Of a stretch of 64,000 nucleotides of DNA, positions 51,949 through 60,060 are shown piece by piece (the first letter of the stretch is position 1; each line of letters opens with the position of its first letter). The DNA is taken from positions 2,369,001 to 2,433,000 of the forward strand of contig NZ_CP108882.1 in NCBI RefSeq assembly GCF_036347055.1. The letters run 5' to 3'. The translations under genes and the position numbers were made by a program. Origin of the DNA: Streptomyces sp. NBC_00820 (GTDB lineage: Bacteria; Actinomycetota; Actinomycetes; Streptomycetales; Streptomycetaceae). The notes below the pieces were generated by a model that saw only the letters and a program-made list of their open reading frames with translations, ran no database searches and was not told where the DNA came from.

Positions 51949-52887
51949 GTGACCGACCTGATGCTGTTCCGGCAGGATGCCGATGGCCGGGACGTCGAGC
52001 TTCGGAGCTCGACGGTGGCACTGGAGGTCGAGCTGCAACGTCGCGTTGAGGCTGGGATGGAGTCGATGCTCGGCATTCGCTTCCTGGCTTCCGAATACCC
52101 GACGGGACCGTGGCATCGGGGTCGGATCGACACGCTTGGGCTTGATGAGAACAACGTCCCGGTGGTGATCGAGTACAAGAAGGGGGCGGACAGCGGGGTC
52201 ATGTCGCAGGCCGCCTCCTATCTGTCGTGGCTGGACTCGGCGCACCACGAGTTCGAGGCCCTGGTCAAGCAGAGGTTGGGTGTCGAAGCCTCGCGGGTGA
52301 TCGACTGGCGGAATCCACGAATCGTCTGCATCGCGGCCGGCTTCTCCCACCATGACCGCGTTGCCGTTCACCGACTGCACGAGCGCGTCGACCTGGTGCG
52401 CTACCGCATCTTCGACGGCGGGCTGCTGAGCCTGCAGCTGGTGGAATCCGTATCGGCATCGCCCCCTATCGCTCCGACTCGACGTCAGCAGCGAGAGCGG
52501 GACGAGCCAGCCTGCATCGGCGAAAGCGAGAAGCAGCTTCCGGCTCGCACGGCTCAGGTCGTGGTTCCAGAGTGCCTGCGTGACCTGTACTCGGAGTTGG
52601 ACGAGGCCCTCACTGCGTGGGATGAGGTCGAGGTGGCACCGCTGGCGCACTACATCGCGTATCGGCGGATGGTGAATCTCGCGTCGGTGATCTTCCGGCC
52701 GAAGCACAAGACGATCCTGGCCTACCTCAGAGTCGACCCGGATACGGTCGAGTTGGAGGAGGGCTTCACCCGCGACATGCGCGGCGTGGGTCATCTCGGT
52801 ACGGGTGACCTGCAGGTGCGCATCGCCTCGGCCGCCGACTTGGAGAAGGCGTCACCGTTGATACGTCGGGCGTTCGAGGCGTCCTGA
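51949..52887 (+). CDS. Predicted endonuclease-like protein with C-terminal DUF5655 domain
   Basis: A 312-residue protein. The N-terminal domain has GRIDTLGLDENNVPVVIEYK, which gives Asp61 and Glu75-x-Lys77 of a restriction-endonuclease-like (DUF91/NucS-type) fold. The C-terminal domain (YIAYRRMVNLASVIFRPKHK, GFTRDMRGVGHLGTGDLQVR, ASPLIRRAFEAS) is DUF5655. Such proteins are found beside DNA-processing genes. GTG at 51949 is used because GAGGGGG lies six bases upstream; ATG at 51943 is too close. It converges with a DNA methyltransferase across a shared terminator. Confidence 0.85.
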   Translation: MTDLMLFRQDADGRDVELRSSTVALEVELQRRVEAGMESMLGIRFLASEYPTGPWHRGRIDTLGLDENNVPVVIEYKKGADSGVMSQAASYLSWLDSAHHEFEALVKQRLGVEASRVIDWRNPRIVCIAAGFSHHDRVAVHRLHERVDLVRYRIFDGGLLSLQLVESVSASPPIAPTRRQQRERDEPACIGESEKQLPARTAQVVVPECLRDLYSELDEALTAWDEVEVAPLAHYIAYRRMVNLASVIFRPKHKTILAYLRVDPDTVELEEGFTRDMRGVGHLGTGDLQVRIASAADLEKASPLIRRAFEAS

Positions 52888-52900
52888 GCGCTTACAGCGA

Positions 52901-52933
52901 AGGGCGGTTGGAGCATGGTGCTCCAACCGCCCT
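52901..52933. terminator. Bidirectional terminator between nuclease-like and methyltransferase genes
   Basis: Fifteen-base perfect arms AGGGCGGTTGGAGCA (52901-52915) and complement (52919-52933), TGG loop, followed by TTTGTT on the plus strand. Confidence 0.88.
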
Positions 52934-52976
52934 TTGTTCGTGGCCGGTCTTCTGGCCGGTCTCGGTGGTCTCATGT

Positions 52977-53723
52977 TCACTCCGCAGGTCCGGCGAGGTC
53001 GAAGTCGTTCTGCGTGAGCTCTGCCTGGAGCCGCTGCTCGGCGACCTCGGCGTAGTGCGAGGACAGCTCGACGCCCACGAAGTGCCGGCCCTCGCGCAGG
53101 GCGGCCACTCCCGTGGAGCCGCTGCCGGTGAAGGGGTCGAGGACGGTGCCGCCTTCGGGGCAGACCTGTACGAGCTGCTGCATGACCTCGACGGGCTTCT
53201 GGGTGATGTGGACCCGGTCCTTGCGGGGCTGCGAGGCGATGTAGTGGCCGGGCAGGTAGAGGTCGCGGGTGTTGTCGAGGGAGCCCTTGACGCCCCAGAC
53301 GATGAACTCGGAGTCCTGCTTTGGGCCGCCCTTGCGGGGGCGGCTGGCGGGCTTGATCCACGGGATGGTGCCGGACCAGGTCCATCCGGCCATCTGCAGG
53401 GCGTCGGTGGTGGTCGGTTCCTGGCGCCAGTCGGTGAAGACCATCGCGACCGCGTGCTCGGTGGACGCCCGGTATGCCTCGGTGAGGAGGTCGGTCAGCC
53501 AGCTGCGGTAGGACCGCTGGTCACGGTTCTCGCCGGGGAAGTTCTGCAGGTCGTGCGCGGAATTGCTGGTGACGTACTTGGCACGGGCGGTACGGGCGGT
53601 GCGGTCCGAGCTGGTGCGTCCGCCGGAGTTGTACGGGGGGTCGGTGATGACGGCGTTGACGCTCTCGTCCGGGAGGGACTTCAGGACGGTGAGGGCGTCG
53701 CCTCGGTGCAGCGTGTAGCTCAT
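52977..53723 (-). CDS. DNA methyltransferase, beta class (N6-adenine or N4-cytosine)
   Basis: A 248-residue methyltransferase. The catalytic motif IV DPPY is at residues 28-31. The SAM-binding motif I DPFTGSGST is near 196-204 in the C-terminal part, the order that defines the beta class. The target-recognition region lies between them. The length is short, as in phage and mobile-element enzymes. ATG at 53723 follows GAAAGAGG. It could protect the element's DNA or pair with the convergent nuclease-like protein. A 38-base piece of this gene is duplicated at 42565. Confidence 0.92.
   Translation of the reverse strand: MSYTLHRGDALTVLKSLPDESVNAVITDPPYNSGGRTSSDRTARTARAKYVTSNSAHDLQNFPGENRDQRSYRSWLTDLLTEAYRASTEHAVAMVFTDWRQEPTTTDALQMAGWTWSGTIPWIKPASRPRKGGPKQDSEFIVWGVKGSLDNTRDLYLPGHYIASQPRKDRVHITQKPVEVMQQLVQVCPEGGTVLDPFTGSGSTGVAALREGRHFVGVELSSHYAEVAEQRLQAELTQNDFDLAGPAE
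53419..53456 (+). repeat. Right copy of the 38-base direct repeat
   Basis: Identical to 42565-42602 and inside the methyltransferase gene (about residues 90-102). The two copies bracket 10.8 kb of patchwork DNA. Confidence 0.85.
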
Positions 53724-54305
53724 GTGCGGGGCCTCTTTCAGGGCAGGGCGCGACAACGAAACCCCCCTCCGAGGACGTTCAACAACGGCCTTTCGGGGCG
53801 GGGTTGTGCTGGACGTTAACCGTCTTTTCCGGCCGCACCTAATAAGCCGTTTCAGGATCCGAAGGCAGATGTGGCCGTCGTTTGGTGCGGCCGGAATCCC
53901 CGTCTACTGTCTCGCCTTGTCACCGGGAAGGAGCACCGCTCCCCCCTGCTGACCTGTGCTGATCCGTGGGGACGCGTTCAAATGCGCTGCGCGGATGGCT
54001 CATCAACTTTTCATTCTCGAAGGCCGTGAGGAGACCGGTGCATCGCCTGAGATTACGAGCGCGGCTGGCTGCCGCGTTTGACCCCAGACCGGCGTCCGGG
54101 AACGACCAACTCCTGTAATGCCGGGCCGCCCTGAGAGGTGGATTCATGTCGGCGTGGTGCCGGCGGCTTTGCACGAGAAGCCGGCACCGCGTCCCCTCCT
54201 ACGAACACAAGGAGCCGCTGCGATGCAGCATGCCCTGATTCGCCCCCGACCGGACCCGACTCCGTCGGACGGCCTTGGTCGACGTCCGGGTGATGGGCGG
54301 AGGCA
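53724..54305. other. Regulatory gap upstream of the conjugation module
   Basis: About 580 bases without a convincing gene. A stem with arms GTGCCGGC and GCCGGCAC lies near 54160-54190 and could be a leader hairpin. A short plus-strand frame from about 54118 to the first conjugation gene is possible but unsupported. This gap is the natural place for the module's promoter and possibly a transfer origin. I see no match to the c-di-AMP riboswitch that often precedes wall-hydrolase genes. Confidence 0.45.
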
Positions 54306-55433
54306 ATGAAGAAGACGACCGGAGCGGTCGTCGGTCTTTTCGCTGCCGGTCCGCTGCTGCTGGCGATTCCGATCCTGACCATCGGTGCCGGGAGCGCTTC
54401 GGCCTCCTGCTCGAACGGCGGCACACAGGCCGTGGACGGTGCGGTGGTTGCCGCTCAGGTGAAGGCAATCCTGGGCGGCGGCAGCGGCAAGGGGACGGTG
54501 TCCGTTCCGGGGCTGAGCGACCCGTCGGAGCAGGTCCCGAACGCCAAGACCATTCAGGCCACTGGCGTCGCAATGAACATTCCGGCTCGCGGACAGATCG
54601 TGGCGCTGGCCACCGCTCTGCAGGAGAGCGGCCTGCGCAACCTCACCTACGGCGACCGGGACAGCCTGGGCCTGTTCCAGCAGCGTCCGTCACAGGGCTG
54701 GGGCACCGCGAACGAGATCCTCGACCCGGTACACGCCTCGACCAAGTTCTACGAGACACTGCAGAAGGTCTCGGGTTGGCAGTCGCTGTCTGTCGCCCAG
54801 GCCGCCCAGGCGGTGCAGCGCTCCGGCTATCCGGGGGCGTACGCGAAGTGGGAGCCACTGGCGACCGCCCTGCAGCAGGCCCTCGATCCGCTGTTGAAGA
54901 AGACGGCCGACGCCTCGTGGTCCGCTTCGGACGGCACCGTCCCGAGCAGCGCGGTCGGTTGTACGAGCGGTGGGGATGGGACCGTCTTCGGCACCATTCC
55001 GCCTGGTGCGGTGCCGGCCGGATACAAGATCCCGGCGGATGCTTCGTCGACGGTCCAGACGGCGATCCGCTGGGCGCTCGGCCAGCTCAAGACGCCGTAT
55101 CAGTGGGGTGGGAGCTGCACCGATTCCCACGGGAGCGATCCCATGGGCCGCTGCGACTGCTCTTCTCTGATGCAGCAGTCCTACAAGGCGGCCGGTGTCA
55201 GTCTGCCGCGGACGACGTACACGCAGGTCAAGGCGGGCAAGCCGGTATCGGTCGATGCTCTTCGGCCGGGTGATCTCGTCTTCACCGAGGGGACGGCCGC
55301 GGTCCCCGAGCATGTCGGGATGTTCATCGGCCAGGGCTTGATCATCAATGCTCCGCACACCGGTGACGTGGTCCGTATCGCGACCCTCGCGTCCTGGAAG
55401 TCGCAGATCCTCGCTGGCCGCCGAGTCGTCTGA
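54306..55433 (+). CDS. Secreted two-domain wall hydrolase (lysozyme-like plus NlpC/P60), VirB1-like
   Basis: A 375-residue protein with signal peptide (KKTTGAVVGLFAAGPLLLAI). A transglycosylase/lysozyme-like domain has Glu107 in ALQESGLRN and DSLGLFQQRPSQGWG. A C-terminal NlpC/P60 endopeptidase has Cys285 in CDCSSL and His in PEHVGMFIG and NAPHTGDVV. It would open peptidoglycan for the conjugation channel, as VirB1 and related Gram-positive proteins do. ATG at 54306 follows GGCGGAGG. First gene of a plus-strand run of at least eleven genes. Confidence 0.93.
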   Translation: MKKTTGAVVGLFAAGPLLLAIPILTIGAGSASASCSNGGTQAVDGAVVAAQVKAILGGGSGKGTVSVPGLSDPSEQVPNAKTIQATGVAMNIPARGQIVALATALQESGLRNLTYGDRDSLGLFQQRPSQGWGTANEILDPVHASTKFYETLQKVSGWQSLSVAQAAQAVQRSGYPGAYAKWEPLATALQQALDPLLKKTADASWSASDGTVPSSAVGCTSGGDGTVFGTIPPGAVPAGYKIPADASSTVQTAIRWALGQLKTPYQWGGSCTDSHGSDPMGRCDCSSLMQQSYKAAGVSLPRTTYTQVKAGKPVSVDALRPGDLVFTEGTAAVPEHVGMFIGQGLIINAPHTGDVVRIATLASWKSQILAGRRVV

Positions 55434-55518
55434 CCGGCGCTTCCTTTCCCTCTCTTCCTCGCACCACCGCCCTGTCCTCTCGGGCTTTGGCGCGCACTTA
55501 ATCGAACTGGAGTTCAAC

Positions 55519-55827
55519 ATGTCTCTTGCCACCAAGGCTGTCCTGCTCGCCTACGACCCGGGCATCAAGCCGAACGAGGGCGGCCTGCCGGGTCTCTCGG
55601 TCCTGAAGCAGGTGATGGGGTCCATCAACCTCTTTGGGCTCGTGGCCGTGGTCGGCGCGCTCGCCGTCAGCGCCGCGGTGTGGGCCTGGGGTCATCACTC
55701 CGGCGGTCACCAGGCCGAGGCCAACGGCAAGAAGGGCGTGATGGTCAGCGCCGGCGCGGCCCTTCTGATGGGAGCGGCGAACGGTGTGGTCGCGTTCTTC
55801 AGCACGCTGGGAACGAAGGTCCACTGA
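55519..55827 (+). CDS. Small two-helix membrane protein (DUF6112-like, pilin-like)
   Basis: A 102-residue protein starting MSLATKAVLLAYDPGIKPNE. It has two helices (LFGLVAVVGALAVSAAVWAW and VMVSAGAALLMGAANGVVAF) joined by a His/Gly/Lys loop. The size and topology match the VirB2/TrbC-like components and the DUF6112 family that accompany actinobacterial conjugation genes. ATG at 55519. Its stop overlaps the next start (TGATG), so translation is coupled. Confidence 0.8.
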   Translation: MSLATKAVLLAYDPGIKPNEGGLPGLSVLKQVMGSINLFGLVAVVGALAVSAAVWAWGHHSGGHQAEANGKKGVMVSAGAALLMGAANGVVAFFSTLGTKVH

Positions 55828-56516
55828 TGCCGGCCCACTCGGCCCACCCCGGCGGCGCATCTCGCGTGCGCCGCCGGGCGTTGCTCGGTACCGCCGTCCT
55901 GGTGGTGCTCGTCGCCCTCGCCGGCCTCGCCGCCTACCTCACACGCGACGGCAGGACTCCCGCCAAAGCCGCCACTCATGCAACGGGTGCAACGGCCCCC
56001 TCGGAGCGACCGGCTTCGCCGCCCGCATCGCCATCATCGAGTACACACCATCACGCTCTTCCCGGGCCGCCCCGCACGCACAACCCGATCGCCTTCGGGA
56101 AGGCTGCGGCTGCGGCTCTGTGGTCGTACGACACACGGGCCTACTCGCAGACCAAGCTGCGCGGCGCGCTGCACGGTTGGCTGACTCCGGAAGCCAAGTA
56201 CGCCGATGCGGCTTCGGTGGACGCGCTGGTTCCGTCGCCGGTGCTGTGGAAGGAGATGGCCGCCAACGGTCAGTTCGCCACCGCCACCGTGCACGAGGGT
56301 CACTTCCCCGATGCGTTCACCCGGGCGCTTCAGGAGGACCCCGGCGCGATCGCCACGGCGTACGTCTACGCGGTGACGGTCTCCGGGAAGCAGTCGATCG
56401 CCTGGAAGGGCTCGCCGGCCGGAGGCGCGGAGAGCCGCGTGATCACCCTCGCGGTGCAGTGCCGCCCCTCCCATCCCTGCGCTCTGGCCGGTGTCATGCC
56501 GGCCGTCGCGCCCTGA
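55827..56516 (+). CDS. VirB8/TcpC-like membrane protein
   Basis: A 229-residue protein. One N-terminal helix (ALLGTAVLVVLVALAGLAAY) is followed by a Thr/Pro/Ser-rich spacer. The extracytoplasmic domain (FGKAAAAALWSYDTRAYSQT, VLWKEMAANGQFATATVHEG) has the size and single-anchor plan of VirB8/TcpC scaffold proteins. Assignment rests on topology and context. ATG at 55827 overlaps the previous stop. The upstream in-frame region is not protein-like. Confidence 0.72.
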   Translation: MPAHSAHPGGASRVRRRALLGTAVLVVLVALAGLAAYLTRDGRTPAKAATHATGATAPSERPASPPASPSSSTHHHALPGPPRTHNPIAFGKAAAAALWSYDTRAYSQTKLRGALHGWLTPEAKYADAASVDALVPSPVLWKEMAANGQFATATVHEGHFPDAFTRALQEDPGAIATAYVYAVTVSGKQSIAWKGSPAGGAESRVITLAVQCRPSHPCALAGVMPAVAP

Positions 56517-56543
56517 CCACAACCTGAGAAAGGAGGCAGTGCC

Positions 56544-57929
56544 ATGGCAGTGTGCGACTTGCCATTGATGGACAAGGTGTGCGGCGCCGTTGACTTCGCC
56601 GCCAACCCTGCCGGAACGGTGACGGACGGCATCGGAGCGTGGATCGCGAAGTCGGCGGGTGAACTGGCTGCCAGCGCCGCCGATCTCGCTGCGAAGGCCG
56701 TGGACAAGACCACGGCCATCGATCTCAACGCCGGTTGGTTCCGGGACAACTACGAGCTGCTGTTGCCCATCGGCCTCGCGCTGACCGTCGGCACGTTCTG
56801 CCTCCAGTTGATGCTCGCGGCCTGGCGCCGGGACGAGCGCGCCCTGGCCCAGGCAGCGATCGGCACCATGACCGGCGTGCTGTTCAGCTTCTGCGCCGTC
56901 ACCTTCACCTCCGTCGCCATCACCGTGGTCGACGCCCTGTCCGACGGCCTGTTTCAAGCAGCCAACAGCTCCGTCGACGACGCGATCCGTCGCGTGGTCA
57001 GGGTCAACGAGCTGGGGGCGATGTTCGGGCTGGGCTGGTGTGTTCCCGCCCTGGTCGCCATCGGATGTGCCATCGGCGCGTTCCTGTACTGGGGCGTCAT
57101 GGTGGCCCGCAAGGTCGGTGTCCTGATCATGGTCGCTCTCGCCGTCTTCGCTGGGGCCGGTGGCGGCTGGGAGGTCGCCAAGCGCTGGCGGCGCGGCTGG
57201 ATCGAAGCCACCGCCACCCTGGTCGTCTCGAAACTCCTGATGACGGTCGTTTTCCTGATCGGCGTCTCGGCGATGGGCAAGTCGGATCCTCACGACGGCA
57301 TGTCCGCCCTGTCCGACGCGATGGCCGGCATCGTCGTGATGGTCCTGGTCCTGCTCTGCCCCTACGCCACCTATAAGTTCGTCCACTGGGCGACGGACGG
57401 TGGCGGTCACGACGACATGCACCGCACTGGCATCGCGGGTTTGGCGGTCGCCGCTGGGGCCGCGAAGACCGCGGGCAGCATGGCGATGCGGATGGGCACC
57501 GGAACGCCGGCTCCGCAGGGTCCGAGCCAGGTTCCCGGCGCGGGCAGCGATGGTGTCGCCTCCGGCATCAACCCCTCCGGGGGCGCCCTCAGCAAGGAGG
57601 GGATCAACGCCGGAGCGCCCAAGCCCCAAACCCATTTCCGGTATGGCCAGGATCCGAACGCCTCCGGCGACATGGGGCAGCCGCTGATCCAGCGTCCGGG
57701 CATCCCGCCGCTGATCACCCGCCCCAGCGAGGCCCAAGGGGCAGGTCCTGAAGCGGGAACACCCGGCGCGAGCGGCAGCTTCGCTGTCCAGCCCGTGGGT
57801 GTCTCCGTCCCCGGCAGCAGCGCAACCCTCACCAGTTCCGCACCACCGGCCACGTCTGATCCTGCAGCGACCGGTTCACCCACTCCGGCGAGCTGGATAT
57901 ATCCCTCCCAGCCACCGTCGACGCCCTGA
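56544..57929 (+). CDS. VirB6/TrbL-like channel protein
   Basis: A 461-residue protein with an N-terminal helical region and five or six transmembrane helices: LLLPIGLALTVGTFCLQLML, AIGTMTGVLFSFCAVTFTSV, WCVPALVAIGCAIGAFLYWG, VGVLIMVALAVFAGAGG and ALSDAMAGIVVMVLVLLCPY. A Pro/Ser/Gly-rich tail of about 160 residues follows. This is the VirB6/TrbL plan, the inner-membrane translocation channel component. ATG at 56544 follows AAAGGAGG. It sits directly between the VirB8-like gene and the SCO6880-type gene. Confidence 0.88.
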   Translation: MAVCDLPLMDKVCGAVDFAANPAGTVTDGIGAWIAKSAGELAASAADLAAKAVDKTTAIDLNAGWFRDNYELLLPIGLALTVGTFCLQLMLAAWRRDERALAQAAIGTMTGVLFSFCAVTFTSVAITVVDALSDGLFQAANSSVDDAIRRVVRVNELGAMFGLGWCVPALVAIGCAIGAFLYWGVMVARKVGVLIMVALAVFAGAGGGWEVAKRWRRGWIEATATLVVSKLLMTVVFLIGVSAMGKSDPHDGMSALSDAMAGIVVMVLVLLCPYATYKFVHWATDGGGHDDMHRTGIAGLAVAAGAAKTAGSMAMRMGTGTPAPQGPSQVPGAGSDGVASGINPSGGALSKEGINAGAPKPQTHFRYGQDPNASGDMGQPLIQRPGIPPLITRPSEAQGAGPEAGTPGASGSFAVQPVGVSVPGSSATLTSSAPPATSDPAATGSPTPASWIYPSQPPSTP

Positions 57930-58074
57930 CACCTCCGGCCTTGGGGGCGGGCCGCTCACCGCGGCCCCCCCCTCCCCCACCCGCCGATCACCTGGAGAGG
58001 AGTCCTCCGATGACCTGCAGAAGAACGCCACGTGCTCCGCCCCTTTCGTTCCCTCCGCTCTCCCTGGATTCGCC

Positions 58075-59541
58075 ATGTCTGACACGTCCAAGGCCGTCGC
58101 GCCGACCGTGAAGTTCCCGCACCGCAGCAGGCGCGGCATCCTGCTCGGCCTGACCGCCCCGCAGCTGATCGCCGTGGGCCTCACCGGCCTGCTGCTGCTC
58201 GCCGTGATCCTTGCCCGCGGCGTGGTCGGCGCCCTCGAACTCATCCCGCTGTGGGCCGCCATCGCCTCCGTGGTGTTCGTTCGTTATCGCGGTCGCTCTC
58301 TGGCCGACTGGGCTCCGATCGTGACCCGGTACGTCCTGCGCCGGATGCGGGGCCAGTTGATCTGGCTCGTCCGCCCCTCCCGCCGGCCGGTCCGCGAAGG
58401 GCTCCTCCACCTGCCCGGCACCGCGGCGAGTCTGCGCGTGGTCACCGCCCCGGACGGCCGTTACGGCGCGGTCCACAACCCTCACACCGGCACCCTGACC
58501 GCCGTCGTGAAGGTCTCCTCCCGCGCCTACGCCCTGCTCGACGCCGGCACCCAGAGTGCCAACGTCTCCGGCTGGGGCCGCGCCCTGGCCGCGCTCGCCC
58601 GTACCGGCCAGGTCGCCCGAATCCAGGTGATCGAGCGCACCGTCCCCGACTCCGGTGACGCGCTGCGCCGGTACTGGGAAGAGCACGGCCACCCCGAGGC
58701 TCCGGTGGCGGGCGCCATCTACAGCGAGCTGATCCAGAGCGCGGGTCCGGCGGCGGCGCCGCACGAGGCGTACGTCGCGGTGTCCCTGGACACCAAGGCC
58801 GCCCGCCGCCTCATCAACCAGGCCGGCGGCGGCCTGACCGGCGCCTTCGCCGTCCTCACGCAGCTGACCTCGACCTTCGAACAGGCCGCACGGACCGCCG
58901 GGCTCAACCCCACCGGCTGGCTCACCGCGCGCGAGATCGCGGCCGTCGTACGCACCGCCTACGACCCCCAGGCCCTCGCGGCGCTGGATCGTTGGTCATC
59001 CGCGGGTCGTCCCGAGGCGGATCCGGGCGCTGCGGGGCCGGTGGTGGTGGTTGAGAAGGCGGATCACATCGCGACCGACTCTGCCGTCCATGCCACGTAC
59101 TGGATCGAGAACTGGCCGAGGATCGAGACGTCGGCGGGGTTCCTGCACCAGCTGCTGTTCACCGCCGGGGTGCGCCGGACGCTGTCGCTGTCGTACGAGC
59201 CCAAGGGGCTGGATGCCGCGCTGCGCGATGTACAGCGCAAGAAGGCCAGCGTCATCGCGGACGCCGCCGAGCGAGCACGGCGCGGGCAGGTGGACTCCGA
59301 GGCGGACTCGATCGAGTACCAGGACATCAAGTCCCGTGAGCGGCAGCTCATCGCGGGGCACGCGGATGTCGCGCTGACCGGTCTGCTGACCGTCTCGGCC
59401 GACTCGGAGGAGGAGCTGCGGTCGGCCTGTGCGGTCGTGGAGACCGCCGCGGTCGGCGCTCAGCTCGACCTGCGGCCGCTGACCTGGCAGCAGGCCGAGG
59501 CGTTCACCGCCGCCGCCATGCCGCTCGCCCTCGCCGTCTGA
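58075..59541 (+). CDS. SCO6880-family conjugation protein (PrgI/VirB4 N-terminal-like)
   Basis: A 488-residue protein. Two helices (LTAPQLIAVGLTGLLLLAVI and LELIPLWAAIASVVFVRYRG) are followed by a soluble region matching the SCO6880 family of actinobacterial type IV secretion-like systems (WGRALAALARTGQVARIQVI, RRLINQAGGGLTGAFAVLTQ, ADSEEELRSACAVVETAAVG). It has no Walker A motif; the ATPase core is in the gene two positions downstream. ATG at 58075 follows a weak site. The preceding in-frame extension is Pro-rich and unlikely. Confidence 0.87.
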   Translation: MSDTSKAVAPTVKFPHRSRRGILLGLTAPQLIAVGLTGLLLLAVILARGVVGALELIPLWAAIASVVFVRYRGRSLADWAPIVTRYVLRRMRGQLIWLVRPSRRPVREGLLHLPGTAASLRVVTAPDGRYGAVHNPHTGTLTAVVKVSSRAYALLDAGTQSANVSGWGRALAALARTGQVARIQVIERTVPDSGDALRRYWEEHGHPEAPVAGAIYSELIQSAGPAAAPHEAYVAVSLDTKAARRLINQAGGGLTGAFAVLTQLTSTFEQAARTAGLNPTGWLTAREIAAVVRTAYDPQALAALDRWSSAGRPEADPGAAGPVVVVEKADHIATDSAVHATYWIENWPRIETSAGFLHQLLFTAGVRRTLSLSYEPKGLDAALRDVQRKKASVIADAAERARRGQVDSEADSIEYQDIKSRERQLIAGHADVALTGLLTVSADSEEELRSACAVVETAAVGAQLDLRPLTWQQAEAFTAAAMPLALAV

Positions 59542-59578
59542 CCCCGGCCACTCCCGTTTCCTCGAAGGAGCTGCCTTC

Positions 59579-60034
59579 ATGTCCCGCACCGTCCGTCCGG
59601 CCGCCGAGCAGGACTTCGTGCCCTTCGCCACCGCCGCGCTCGACTTCCACCGGGCCCTCAACATTCCCGGCGGGCCCCTGGTCACCACCCGGGCCGAGCT
59701 GGACGCCCTGCACTCCCACCTGGTGTCGCTGCATGGCCTGCTCGACGCCCATCTCGCCCGCACCGGCCGCCTCGTGCCGATCGAGGGCGACCATCTGCGC
59801 GCCACCGGTATCCGGATCTGGCAGGCCGCCGACCACGTCCACGCCGCCTACCACGCGGCACCCCGGCCGGGCACCGGTGACGTGCCCGAGCGCGAAGCCT
59901 GCCGGTCCGGGCTGCCCGAGGGCGCGCCGGAGCTGTCGATCTGCCAGCGCCACCAGCGCACCGCCCGCCTGGTCCGGCGCCGCACCACACCGGCCGACCT
60001 GCACGCGCCGTTCACCGGCCTCATCCGCCACTGA
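59579..60034 (+). CDS. Hypothetical conjugation-module protein (DUF6238-like)
   Basis: A 151-residue soluble, helical protein (FVPFATAALDFHRALNIPGG, LDALHSHLVSLHGLLDAHLA, GIRIWQAADHVHAAYHAA). It ends in a basic His/Arg segment with CQRHQRTARLVRRRTTP. From memory this fits DUF6238, found between the SCO6880-type and ATPase genes of Streptomyces elements. Histidine-rich surface helices are notable. ATG at 59579 follows GAAGGAG. Confidence 0.75.
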   Translation: MSRTVRPAAEQDFVPFATAALDFHRALNIPGGPLVTTRAELDALHSHLVSLHGLLDAHLARTGRLVPIEGDHLRATGIRIWQAADHVHAAYHAAPRPGTGDVPEREACRSGLPEGAPELSICQRHQRTARLVRRRTTPADLHAPFTGLIRH

Positions 60035-60060
60035 CCCCGCCCCTGTCCGGAGAAACGTTC

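Noticed and set aside
53722..53952. Short plus-strand frame opposite the methyltransferase start
   Set aside because: No ribosome-binding site, no domain, and it overlaps the methyltransferase promoter.
53724..54305. c-di-AMP (ydaO-type) riboswitch upstream of the wall hydrolase gene
   Set aside because: The characteristic conserved segments were not visible; only a generic 8-base stem was found.
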